A stretch of 9,148 nt of DNA from Betaproteobacteria bacterium (GCA_004298295.1 SCUH01000186.1:1-9148), one strand, 5' to 3'. Counted from the first letter of the stretch, positions 1 through 6,714 are shown. Notes: generated from the letters alone by a model not told the origin. Numbers and translations are program-made.

Positions 1-1506
1 AGTGGCGTCACCTGGCTCGAGGAAGCCGGCGCCATCGTCCAGGCGACCGGGTTTTCCACCTACGACCCGACGCGGCTCACCGAGTTCGCCTACGGCAGCT
101 CGCCCAACATCCTGGATCAGGCGGCGCTGGAGGAACTGGCGCGCCGCGCGGCCGGCCGGCCGCTGCGGCGACCCGCAGACGGCGGCAGCGTGAAGACCGT
201 GGTGTTCGTGCAATGCGCCGGGCAGCGCGACGATTCCGGCCGCCACCTGCCCTACTGCTCGGGACACTGCTGCGGCACCTCGATCAAGCAGGCGATGTAT
301 TTCAAGGCGGCGGACCCGCACGTCAACACGGTCGTGATCTACACCGATCTGCGCACGCCAGGCAGCGGCGAGGATTTCTACCGCTCTGCGCAGGCGAAGG
401 GCGTCACATTCACCAAGGGCCAGGTGACCGGCGTCGAGGTGAACGGCAAGCAGTGCCGCGTCAGGTTCCGCGACCTGATCCTGGCCGAGGATGCCGTCAT
501 CGAGGACGCCGACATCGTCGTGCTCGCCACCGGGCAGGTGCCGAACTCCGGCGTGGACATCGAGCAGCCGGAGCGCGAGGACGCCAATGGCGTGAAACCC
601 GTTTCGATTCTCAACCTGACCTACCGGCAGGGCAAGGACCTGCCGCAGCTGCGCCACGGCTTCTCCGACTCGCACTTCATCTGCTTTCCGTACGAGACGC
701 GCCGCACCGGAATCTACACCGCGGGCCCGGTGCGACGGCCGATGGACATTGCGCAGGCGACCGAGGACGCCACCGGCGCGGCGCTCAAGGCGATCCAGGC
801 GATCGAGAATGCGCAGCTCGGGCGCGCCGCCCATCCACGCTCCGGGGACCTGTCCTACCCGATCGTGCGGCTGGAAGGCTGCACGCAGTGCAAGCGCTGC
901 ACCGTGGAATGCCCGTTCGGCGCCATCGACGAGGACGAGAAGACCTATCCGGTGTTCAACGAGAGCCGCTGCCGGCGCTGCGGCACCTGCATGGGCGCCT
1001 GCCCGGTGCGCGTGATCTCGTTCGAGAACTACTCGGTGGACACGGTCGGCGCGCAGATCAAGGCGGTGGAGATTCCCGACGAGTCCGAGGAGAAGCCGAG
1101 GATCCTGGTGCTGGCCTGCGAGAACGACGCCTACCCGGCGCTCGACATGGCCGCCATGCAGCGCCGCGAGTACAGCGCCTTCGTGCGCGTGATCCCGGTG
1201 AGGTGCCTCGGCTCGGTGAACGCGATCTGGGTCACCGACGCGCTCAACGGCGGCTGGGACGGCATCATGCTGATGGGCTGCAAGCACGGCGACGATTACC
1301 AGTGCCATTTCGTCAAGGGCTCGGAGCTCGCGGCCACCCGCATGTCGAAGATCGACGACACGCTGAAGCAGCTCGCGCTCGAGACCGAGCGCGTCGCCAC
1401 CTACGAGGTGGCGATCACCGATCTCGAGCGCGTGCCGCAGCTGATCGAGGCGTACGCCAGGGTGATCGAGCGGATCGGGCTGTCGCCGATGAAAGGGTTT
1501 GCCTGA
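1..1506 (+). CDS. qmoB: QmoB-like HdrA/MvhD flavo-iron-sulfur subunit (5' end outside window)
   Basis: The frame is open from base 1 to a TGA at 1504-1506, giving 501 codons of a protein whose N-terminal part lies to the left. A GTG at 190 is internal, because HdrA-type sequence continues upstream of it (residues 13-20 read VQATGFST, followed by YDPTRLTEFAYG). Visible parts are the HdrA cysteine region (C72, then C86, C90, C91 in a HLPYCSGHCC context), the second half of the FAD domain (FPYETRRTGIYTAGPVR), and two [4Fe-4S] ferredoxin motifs (C294/297/300/304 and C324/327/330/334). The C-terminal MvhD-like domain carries C373, C402, C427 and C435 (GCKHGDDYQCHF). This domain order, and phrases such as HPRSGDLSYP and CENDA, match what I recall of QmoB, the subunit that links APS reductase to the quinone pool. 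A general HdrA-MvhD fusion from another Hdr-type complex is the main alternative. Cytoplasmic. It overlaps hdrC by one base. Confidence 0.85.
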   Translation, partial: SGVTWLEEAGAIVQATGFSTYDPTRLTEFAYGSSPNILDQAALEELARRAAGRPLRRPADGGSVKTVVFVQCAGQRDDSGRHLPYCSGHCCGTSIKQAMYFKAADPHVNTVVIYTDLRTPGSGEDFYRSAQAKGVTFTKGQVTGVEVNGKQCRVRFRDLILAEDAVIEDADIVVLATGQVPNSGVDIEQPEREDANGVKPVSILNLTYRQGKDLPQLRHGFSDSHFICFPYETRRTGIYTAGPVRRPMDIAQATEDATGAALKAIQAIENAQLGRAAHPRSGDLSYPIVRLEGCTQCKRCTVECPFGAIDEDEKTYPVFNESRCRRCGTCMGACPVRVISFENYSVDTVGAQIKAVEIPDESEEKPRILVLACENDAYPALDMAAMQRREYSAFVRVIPVRCLGSVNAIWVTDALNGGWDGIMLMGCKHGDDYQCHFVKGSELAATRMSKIDDTLKQLALETERVATYEVAITDLERVPQLIEAYARVIERIGLSPMKGFA

Positions 1507-2153
1507 TGGGCGCGCCGAACGAGCTCAACCTCGCCGCACTGGCGAAATACTCCAACGACTTCCTGCGCGAAGTCGAAACCCACGTCGAGGAAGGCGAGTG
1601 GGTCAAGATGTGCATGCAGTGCGGCGTCTGCGCGGGGTCGTGTCCCTTCGGCCCGCACTGGGAGCATTCGCCGCAGAAGATCTTCATGATGATCCGCGCC
1701 GGCAAGCGCGAGGAGGTGCTGAGCTCCGAATCGATGTGGATGTGCACCTCCTGCTACAACTGCGTGGTGCGCTGCCCGAGGAAGCTCCCGATCACCCAGA
1801 TCATGCACGGCCTGGCGACCTACGCGCACCGGCTGGGCCTGGCGCCGAAAATGCAGCCGACGCGGCAATGGTCGCTGCAGTTCTGGGACAACTGCACGCG
1901 CACCGGCCGCGTCAACGAGCTGAAGCTGACGCTCGGCCTTTACTTCAGGGACGGCCTGGTCGCCGGCCTGAAGAAGGCCTGGGCGATGCGCGCCATCGGC
2001 TTTGGCCTGCTCAGGGCGAAGCGCCTCAACCCGTTCGAGCTGCTGCGCGGCCACGAGTGCAAGGACCAGGCCGGCATCCACCGGATGCTCGCGAAGGCGT
2101 ACGAGATCGAGGCGCGGCGCCTCAGGCTCGACAAGTTCAAGCTCCAGGGATAA
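1506..2153 (+). CDS. hdrC: HdrC-like iron-sulfur subunit
   Basis: This 215-residue protein starts at an ATG sharing one base with the qmoB stop (TGATG), a sign of translational coupling. It has two classical [4Fe-4S] motifs: C36-x2-C39-x2-C42-x3-C46 (CMQCGVCAGSC) and C80-x2-C83-x2-C86-x3-C90 (CTSCYNCVVRC). This is the HdrC plan, a small electron-transfer subunit between an HdrA-type flavoprotein and HdrB. The region after the clusters (about residues 95-215) is basic and amphipathic. It contains no clear run of membrane segments, so this is not the full QmoC, which fuses an HdrC-like head to a haem b membrane domain. The last part, rich in Arg, Leu and Lys, may bind a partner. It lies seven bases before hdrB. 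The HdrC-type assignment is firm; the physiological complex is inferred from the neighbours. Confidence 0.85.
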   Translation: MGAPNELNLAALAKYSNDFLREVETHVEEGEWVKMCMQCGVCAGSCPFGPHWEHSPQKIFMMIRAGKREEVLSSESMWMCTSCYNCVVRCPRKLPITQIMHGLATYAHRLGLAPKMQPTRQWSLQFWDNCTRTGRVNELKLTLGLYFRDGLVAGLKKAWAMRAIGFGLLRAKRLNPFELLRGHECKDQAGIHRMLAKAYEIEARRLRLDKFKLQG

Positions 2154-2160
2154 TCGCGCC

Positions 2161-3078
2161 ATGGCGAAAAAGGAATACGCGTTCTACCCGGGCTGCTCCT
2201 CGCAGCTGCGCGGCTCGGCCTCGAACTACCTCACCAGCGTCAACTCGATGTGCCAGACGCTCGACATCAAGATGACGCAGATTCCGGACTGGAACTGCTG
2301 CGGCGCCTCGATCGGCTATGCGGGCAGCGGCGAGCTCGCGCGCCACGTCATGAACGCGCGCAATTTCGCGCTCGCCGAGACGCACCTGCCGGGACAGGAC
2401 GTGGTGGCGACCTGCGCCGCCTGCTGGCTGGGGGCGCGCGAGACCAAGGACAAGCTCGACGCCTCGTCGCAGCTGATGGCCGAAACCAACGAGGCGCTGA
2501 AGGAAGCCGGGCTGCACTACAAGGCGCAGGTCGGGGTGCGTCACATGGTCGAAGTGCTGATCGAGGACATCGGCTACGAGGGCCTGGCGCAGCCGATCGT
2601 CAAGCCGCTCGAGGGCCTGAAAATCGCGGGCTACGTCGGCTGCCAGACCAACCGCCCCTTCGGCATCGCCGGCGAATCGTTCGAGAACCCGATGTACCTC
2701 GACAAGCTGGTCGAGACGCTCGGCGCCGAAGCGCTCACGAAATACGAGCAGAAGGTCACCTGCTGCGGCGGCGCGCTCGCTTTTTCCGAGCCGGAGAAGA
2801 GCCAGAAGCAGATCAAGGACATCGTCGAGTCGGCCTACGATCACAAGGCCGACCTGATCGTCACGCCCTGCCCGCTTTGCCAGGCGAACGTCGAGATCTA
2901 CCAGTCCGAAATCAACAAGCGGCACGGCACCAAGCTCGACATGCCGGTCGCCTATTACTCGCAGCTGATGGCGGTGGCCTACGGCGCCAAGCCCAAGGCC
3001 GCCGGCCTCGACGGCCACGTCATCGCGCCGAAGAAGCTGCAGGACATTGCGGTCAAGGTGGTGCCGGCGAAGAAGTAG
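2161..3078 (+). CDS. hdrB: HdrB-like CCG-domain subunit
   Basis: This 305-residue protein has two complete cysteine-rich CCG domains. The first uses C12, C46-C47 (WNCCGASIG), C85 and C88. The second uses C161, C201-C202 (TCCGGAL), C237 and C240 (TPCPLC). In HdrB these two sets bind non-cubane [4Fe-4S] clusters that reduce a heterodisulfide, and here no ligand is missing, so an active catalytic subunit is expected. The true substrate is unknown; in Qmo-type complexes the role of HdrB is not settled. The ATG at 2161 has an AGGGA about ten bases upstream, within the end of hdrC. The annotated protein ends at a TAG (3076-3078) after a Lys-rich end (VVPAKK), and the same frame then stays open and coding-like to 3204 (see the next entry). 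It is probably the last gene of the operon, since the next gene is convergent. Confidence 0.88.
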   Translation: MAKKEYAFYPGCSSQLRGSASNYLTSVNSMCQTLDIKMTQIPDWNCCGASIGYAGSGELARHVMNARNFALAETHLPGQDVVATCAACWLGARETKDKLDASSQLMAETNEALKEAGLHYKAQVGVRHMVEVLIEDIGYEGLAQPIVKPLEGLKIAGYVGCQTNRPFGIAGESFENPMYLDKLVETLGAEALTKYEQKVTCCGGALAFSEPEKSQKQIKDIVESAYDHKADLIVTPCPLCQANVEIYQSEINKRHGTKLDMPVAYYSQLMAVAYGAKPKAAGLDGHVIAPKKLQDIAVKVVPAKK

Positions 3079-3207
3079 CGGGCGCGGCGCAAGCCGCGCA
3101 AGCCCGGCGCGTGGCGCAAGCTCCCCCCGGCGGCTCCCGACTGGGACGCGCCGGAGTTCAACCGGCAGATTGCAGACGAGCTGGCCGGCAGGCGCGCGCG
3201 ATGTTGA
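3079..3207 (+). other. In-frame coding-like tail after the hdrB amber stop
   Basis: Directly after the hdrB TAG the same frame stays open for 42 codons to a TGA at 3205-3207. The translation begins with a basic Pro/Lys/Arg stretch (RARRKPRKPGAWRKLPPA), which would continue the VVPAKK end of HdrB smoothly. It goes on to an amphipathic segment, PDWDAPEFNRQIADELAG. By hand count 37 of the 42 codons end in G or C, like the genes around it. There is no ATG, GTG or TTG start in this frame after the stop, so it is not an independent gene by ordinary rules. It could be a recently cut-off C-terminal extension, a tail reached by amber read-through, or the result of a base error at the TAG. Descent from the 3' end of another gene cannot be excluded. 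Confidence 0.5.
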
Positions 3208-3315
3208 TCGGTGTCAACCACAGCTGTAGGGACAATCCTGACTGCGCGTCGCCGGACCCGGTTGGTTCGATGGTCCAGCCGGCCCGATTCACCGCACAGC
3301 AGCAGAAACCGGCCG

Positions 3316-3957
3316 CTACAGCGGCGCGATACCGTGGCCGATGCAGAACTTCACCAATTCGGGTATGCCCCTGACCGCGAGCTTGCGCATGGCGCGGCTG
3401 CGGTAGGTCTCCACCGTCTTCGGCGACAGCGAGAGTTTCAGCGCGATGGTGACGCTGGTTCCGCCGTCGACCACCAGGCGCAGGACCTGCCGCTCGCGTT
3501 CGCTCAGGCGCTCGAGCGGCGTGCGGCGCACGCGCCCGGCGAGAAAATCCTTGTGCTGGGATTTCGGCAGATCGCGGCTCGCATAACGGCGTCCCTCGGC
3601 CACCGCGCGAATGGCGTGCATCAGCTCGCTGATCGGGGCGGTCCTGAGCACGTAGCCGTACGCACCCGCTTGCAACGCGAATTGGACACTCTGGCTGGTA
3701 CCGGATGCCGAGAAGACGAGGACCCGGGGCATCGGCCGCAGAATGCGCAATCGGCGCGCAACATCAATGCCGCTCAGTCCCGCCACAGCCATGTCAATGA
3801 CGAGGACGTGACATCGGGTCTGCGTTGCCTGGCGCACCACTTCGCTGTCCGTCTCGGCAATGCCCACAACGTGGACATCGCGCGCTTCGGACAGCAATCG
3901 CGCCAGACCCTCGCGGATCACCGGGTGTCGATCTGCGATCAATACCCGCACCGTCAT
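3316..3957 (-). CDS. NarL/FixJ-family response regulator, atypical receiver
   Basis: This is a 213-residue two-domain regulator. The receiver (about residues 1-120) has the usual fold pattern with the phospho-acceptor Asp at D55 (VLVIDMAVAGLSG) and Ser83. The C-terminal LuxR-type helix-turn-helix (about 150-208) is typical (LSERERQVLRLVVDGGTS, then LSLSPKTVETYRSRAMRKL). Two receiver positions are unusual. The second residue of the acidic pair is Arg (IADRHP, R10, where family members usually have Asp or Glu), and the conserved Lys after strand 5 is Arg (GYVLR, R105). I chose the ATG at 3957 because GGGGA lies nine bases upstream (3971-3967); a TTG seven codons earlier is an alternative start. 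No histidine kinase is encoded nearby. It converges with hdrB and is separated from the acetyltransferase gene by 180 bases, so it is probably transcribed separately. The target genes are unknown. Confidence 0.88.
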   Translation of the reverse strand: MTVRVLIADRHPVIREGLARLLSEARDVHVVGIAETDSEVVRQATQTRCHVLVIDMAVAGLSGIDVARRLRILRPMPRVLVFSASGTSQSVQFALQAGAYGYVLRTAPISELMHAIRAVAEGRRYASRDLPKSQHKDFLAGRVRRTPLERLSERERQVLRLVVDGGTSVTIALKLSLSPKTVETYRSRAMRKLAVRGIPELVKFCIGHGIAPL

Positions 3958-4023
3958 CAGGCCCAATCCCCGAGCCAATCTCGACGCATCGACGCCAAGC
4001 TAGCGCAACGCGCGTGACGTGTC

Positions 4024-4068
4024 TGTCAGGGAGAGTTGGACAGTTTGGCCGCATGCAAGATGCGGTCG
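4024..4068. promoter_or_regulatory. Two short inverted repeats upstream of the response regulator
   Basis: CTGTC (4024-4028) and GACAG (4040-4044) form an inverted repeat with an 11-base spacer. Right beside it, CCGCAT (4050-4055) and ATGCGG (4061-4066) form a hairpin with a five-base loop, extendable by a G-U and a G-C pair to 4048-4068. Both lie in the 180-base gap between the acetyltransferase stop and the response regulator start, about 70-110 bases before that start. They could be an operator or a weak terminator-like structure, but no T-run follows on either strand. No convincing -35/-10 pair was found in this gap. Confidence 0.3.
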
Positions 4069-4137
4069 GCGGGGCAGACCCGCGGATCGCACACCGCAAC
4101 ATGCGCAACGATCTGGAATTCGCCACGTCGCGGAACT

Positions 4138-4611
4138 TCAGTCTCGCGCCAGGCGCGCGAGCGCCTCGCCCGTCATGCGGCAGATCTGCCAGTCCGGCAG
4201 CACGGCGGCACCGAGCGAGCGGTAGAAGTCGATCGCCGGCCGGTTCCAGTCGAGCACGGCCCACTCGAAGCGGCCGCAGCCGCGCTCCACGGCGAGCCGC
4301 GCGCAATGTCGGATGAGCGCCTTGCCGTAGCCGCGACCGCGCGCTTCCGGAATCACGAACAGGTCTTCGAGATACAGGCCGCGCCGCGCGAGGAAAGTCG
4401 AGTAGTTGTGAAAGTACAGCGCGAAGCCCGCGGCCAGCTCGCCTTCCCAGGCGATCACCGCCTCGATGACGGGAGTCGCGCCGAAAAGCTCGGCGTGCAA
4501 CTGCTCGCTCGTGCCGGTGACGTGCTGGGTGAGCTTTTCGTACTCGGCCAGCGCCCGCACCAAGGCGTGCAGCGTAGCGCTATCCTCAGGACGCGCAGGC
4601 AGGATCTCCAT
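4138..4611 (-). CDS. GNAT N-acetyltransferase, SAT1/thialysine-acetyltransferase-like
   Basis: This 157-residue protein is a single GNAT domain. The acetyl-CoA-binding loop is RGRGYG (91-96), following the strand LEDLFVIPEA, and the downstream VLDWNRPAIDFYRSLGA segment (about 119-134) is typical. The combination AEYEKL, GFALYFHNYSTF, YLEDLFV and DWN..AI.FY resembles the spermidine/spermine and thialysine acetyltransferase branch, so the substrate is probably a small primary amine; this is family knowledge and not proof. The ATG at 4611 fits the family start, while a longer version beginning at 4659 would run into the receptor gene. The start is only five bases after the TAG of the receptor gene, with GAG sequence within that stop region as a possible weak ribosome site, so translation is probably coupled. 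It is the last gene of the leftward operon. Confidence 0.85.
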   Translation of the reverse strand: MEILPARPEDSATLHALVRALAEYEKLTQHVTGTSEQLHAELFGATPVIEAVIAWEGELAAGFALYFHNYSTFLARRGLYLEDLFVIPEARGRGYGKALIRHCARLAVERGCGRFEWAVLDWNRPAIDFYRSLGAAVLPDWQICRMTGEALARLARD

Positions 4612-4616
4612 GTCCG

Positions 4617-5588
4617 CTACTCGGGACTGATCTTCGCCTCGCGCACCACGCGGTCCCATTTCGCGAGGTCCTTGTCGACCAGAGCGCGCACCTCTTCCGG
4701 CGTCGACGCGACCGGCACCAGTCCCTGCGTCTGAAACGACGTTCTGATCTCCGGCAGCGCGAGCACCGAGGTCAGCTCCAGATTGAGCCGCGCAACGATC
4801 TCGCGCGGCGTGCCCTGCGGCGCGAAGAATGCGTACCAGATGTCCGACTCGACGCCGGGAAAGCCGCCTTCGGCGAGCGTCGGCAGCTCGGGCGCGAGCG
4901 CCGAGCGCTTCGGGCTGCCGACCGCGAGCGCCTTCAGCTTGCCCGCGCGCACCTGCGGCAGCGCGACGTGGATCGGCAGGAACATGAGATGGATCTGTCC
5001 GCCGAGGAGATCGGTCACTGCGCCCGCCGTTCCCTTGTAGGGAATGTGCGTCACGAAAATGCCGGCCGTGTTCTTGAAGAGCTCCATCGCCAGATGGTGC
5101 GGCGTGCCGACGCCCGGCGAGCCGTAGTTCAGCTTGCCGGGGTTCGCCTTGGCCGCGGCGATCAGCTCGGGCACGGACGAAAAGGAAGTCGAAGGATGTG
5201 CGGCGACGAGCAGCGTGCCCCAGGCGGCGAGCGTGATCGGCGCGAAATCCTTCGCCGGATCGTAGGGCAGGTTCTTGAACAGCGAGCGGTTGGAAACGAA
5301 AGTGCTGGCGGTGACGAGGATCGTGTGCCCGTCGGGCTTCGCCTTGGCCACGAGTTCGGTGCCGATGTTGCCGCTGGCGCCGGCGCGGTTTTCAACCACC
5401 ACCGGCTGGCCGAGCCGCTCGGCGAGCCGCGGGCCAGCCGTGCGCGCGATGATGTCGATGCCGGTCCCCGGCGTGAACGGCACGATGAAGCGGATCGGCT
5501 GGCTGGGCCAGGCCTGCGCCTGCGCCTGCGCCTGCGCCTGCAGGGGAAACGCTGCCAGGGCCAGCGCAGCACTCAGGAATCGCAACAT
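4617..5588 (-). CDS. Bug/TctC-family tripartite tricarboxylate transporter receptor
   Basis: This 323-residue protein begins with a signal peptide (MLRFLSAALALAAF, then five Gln-Ala pairs at residues 17-26) and a likely cleavage site before W27. The mature part opens with WPSQPIRFIVPFTPGTGIDIIARTAG and continues with VVENRAGASGNIGTELVAKAKPDG, both typical of Bug proteins, the periplasmic solute-binding receptors that are very numerous in Burkholderiales and their relatives. Length and ending (REAKISPE) are normal for the family. Members bind carboxylates and other small acids, and the ligand here cannot be read from sequence. No TctA or TctB membrane genes are in the window, so it is an orphan receptor or works with a distant permease. 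It lies 25 bases after the amidohydrolase gene, which suggests that it captures a substrate or precursor for that enzyme. Confidence 0.93.
   Translation of the reverse strand: MLRFLSAALALAAFPLQAQAQAQAQAWPSQPIRFIVPFTPGTGIDIIARTAGPRLAERLGQPVVVENRAGASGNIGTELVAKAKPDGHTILVTASTFVSNRSLFKNLPYDPAKDFAPITLAAWGTLLVAAHPSTSFSSVPELIAAAKANPGKLNYGSPGVGTPHHLAMELFKNTAGIFVTHIPYKGTAGAVTDLLGGQIHLMFLPIHVALPQVRAGKLKALAVGSPKRSALAPELPTLAEGGFPGVESDIWYAFFAPQGTPREIVARLNLELTSVLALPEIRTSFQTQGLVPVASTPEEVRALVDKDLAKWDRVVREAKISPE
5512..5541. repeat. Five exact tandem copies of GCCTGC within the Bug signal peptide
   Basis: On the + strand GCCTGC is repeated five times without a mismatch, followed by AG. Read on the coding (-) strand it encodes the Gln-Ala run at residues 17-26, at the end of the signal peptide and the probable cleavage region. 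The unit is six bases, so gain or loss of copies would add or remove two residues without shifting the frame. Ala-X-Ala motifs recur through the run, so several cleavage registers are possible. Confidence 0.9.
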
Positions 5589-5594
5589 GGGATG

Positions 5595-5606
5595 CCCTCC
5601 TCCTCC
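5595..5606 (-). promoter_or_regulatory. Extended ribosome binding site of the Bug gene
   Basis: On the coding strand GGAGGAGGAGGG ends six bases before the ATG at 5588. This unusually purine-rich Shine-Dalgarno stretch lies in the 25-base gap after the amidohydrolase stop. It fixes the start of the receptor gene and suggests strong translation of the second gene of the operon. Confidence 0.75.
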
Positions 5607-5613
5607 GGTGAAC

Positions 5614-6621
5614 TCAAGCCAGTTTCAGCAGCCGGCGCGCGTTGCCTTCGTAGATTGCGTGTCGTTCCTCGGGTGAAAGATCGAGCCGGTCGATGATCTC
5701 GATCGTGGTGCGCGTGTACATCGAGCCCTTCTCGGGATCGAACGGCGAATCGGAGGCGAACAGCACGCGTCCGGGGCCGAAGAAGCGCAGCCCGCACTTG
5801 GTCGCTTCCCAGGCACCGAACAGCGCCGTGTCGGCGTAGAACAGGCGGAAGTAGTCGAGCGGGCGGCGCTTGAGCCTTTTCAGCAGCCGCGTGTAATCGA
5901 CGTCCGAGGTGCGCTTGCCGAGCTGGTCCCAGCCCGGGCCGACGCGGCCCTCGAAGTACGGGATCATGCCGCCCATGTGGTGGGTGATGATCTTGAGGTC
6001 CGGGTGCTTGTCGAACAGCCCCTGGAACACGATGTGCGCCATCGCGGCGCTGGTCTCGTAGGGCCAGCCGAAGGTCCACCAGATCTCGTAGTGGCTCTTC
6101 TGCTCGCCGGCGTAGTCGGGAAAGTCGGCGCCGCGCGCCGGATGCAGCCAGATCGGCAGGTCGAGCTTCGCCATCAGATCGAACAGCGGCAGCGCCCCGG
6201 GCGCCGTGAGCGGCTTGCCGAGCACGTTGGTGAACACCTGCACGCCCACGGCACCGAGCTCCTTCACCGCGCGCGTCGCTTCCCTGAGCAGGCCCTTCGG
6301 ATCGTTCATCGGCAGCGAGGCGATGAAAGCGGGAAAACGCTTCGGGTGCTTCTGCACCAGCTCGGCCATGCCGTCATTCGCCAGTCGCGCGAGCTCGGTC
6401 GAGAGCGGCGGCGGGCCGAACACCTCGATCGGCGGCGAGCCGAGGCAGATCACCTGCGCGTAGTCGCCGAAGCGGTCCATGATGCGGAAACGTTCGCCGA
6501 GGTCGACGATGCTCGGGATCTCGCGCACGCGCCGGTGCATGTCCTTGCCGCCGGGCGCGACCTTGAGCATGCGCTCGTAGTACCTGCGCGGGAAGATGTG
6601 GTTGAAGATGTCGAGCTTCAT
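5614..6621 (-). CDS. Amidohydrolase-2 (ACMSD-like) metal-dependent hydrolase/decarboxylase
   Basis: This 335-residue TIM-barrel protein belongs to the amidohydrolase-related (Amidohydro_2) group that includes ACMSD and gamma-resorcylate decarboxylase. Recognisable features are the N-terminal strand MKLDIFNHIFP, the strand-5 region ending in H160 (PIWLHPARG), HH at 214-215 (IITHHMGGMIPYF), and D291 (VLFASDSPFD), which is the usual catalytic and metal-binding aspartate. The first His of the HxH motif is replaced by Phe (F6-N7-H8), so one metal ligand of the canonical set is missing. The length is normal. An aromatic or cyclic carboxylate substrate is plausible for this family but not proven. 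The ATG at 6621 is preceded by GGGAG at a suitable distance. It is the first gene of a leftward operon with the receptor and the acetyltransferase, and is divergent from the Fe-S fusion gene. Confidence 0.87.
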   Translation of the reverse strand: MKLDIFNHIFPRRYYERMLKVAPGGKDMHRRVREIPSIVDLGERFRIMDRFGDYAQVICLGSPPIEVFGPPPLSTELARLANDGMAELVQKHPKRFPAFIASLPMNDPKGLLREATRAVKELGAVGVQVFTNVLGKPLTAPGALPLFDLMAKLDLPIWLHPARGADFPDYAGEQKSHYEIWWTFGWPYETSAAMAHIVFQGLFDKHPDLKIITHHMGGMIPYFEGRVGPGWDQLGKRTSDVDYTRLLKRLKRRPLDYFRLFYADTALFGAWEATKCGLRFFGPGRVLFASDSPFDPEKGSMYTRTTIEIIDRLDLSPEERHAIYEGNARRLLKLA

Positions 6622-6688
6622 CGGCTGCGGCTCCCTTTTCCGATGGCGAAGGCAAACGCCCGCATGATGCCAAAGTTAGCCATCCCGC

Positions 6689-6701
6689 GCAGCCCCGCTG
6701 C
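6689..6701. promoter_or_regulatory. Small palindrome GCAGC-CCC-GCTGC upstream of a -10 box
   Basis: A perfect five-base inverted repeat with a three-base loop ends seven bases before the TATAAT, covering the place where a -35 element would be. No TTGACA-like -35 is present there. It may be an operator or an activator site for one of the two divergent transcripts, but short GC palindromes are common in GC-rich DNA. Confidence 0.25.
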
Positions 6702-6708
6702 CGGCTCC

Positions 6709-6714
6709 TATAAT
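6709..6714 (+). promoter_or_regulatory. Probable -10 box (TATAAT) of the Fe-S fusion gene
   Basis: An exact TATAAT stands out in otherwise GC-rich sequence, 23 bases before the ATG at 6738. Transcription would begin near 6720, leaving a leader of about 17 bases. No good -35 is visible at 16-18 bases upstream, so the promoter may need an activator. It also argues against the in-frame TTG at 6720 as the start, unless the mRNA is leaderless. Confidence 0.6.

Noticed and set aside
190..1506. GTG at 190 as the start of a complete 438-residue gene
   Set aside because: The same frame is open to base 1 and encodes typical HdrA sequence before it, so the gene enters from the left edge.
213..2153. Long + strand frame beginning at 213
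   Set aside because: Only the part from 1506 is the real HdrC-like gene; the earlier part is an Arg-rich out-of-frame reading of qmoB.
3243..3285. Hairpin-like sequence GGTTGG...CCAGCC between convergent genes as a terminator
   Set aside because: The stem is short with a G-U pair and a large loop, and no T-run follows on either strand.
2250..3374. 374-codon + strand frame over hdrB and the convergent gap
   Set aside because: Out-of-frame reading of hdrB, without motifs, running into the end of the response regulator on the other strand.
3201..3374. Small + strand gene starting at ATG 3201
   Set aside because: No ribosome site, unlike codon use, and its second part overlaps the end of the response regulator gene.
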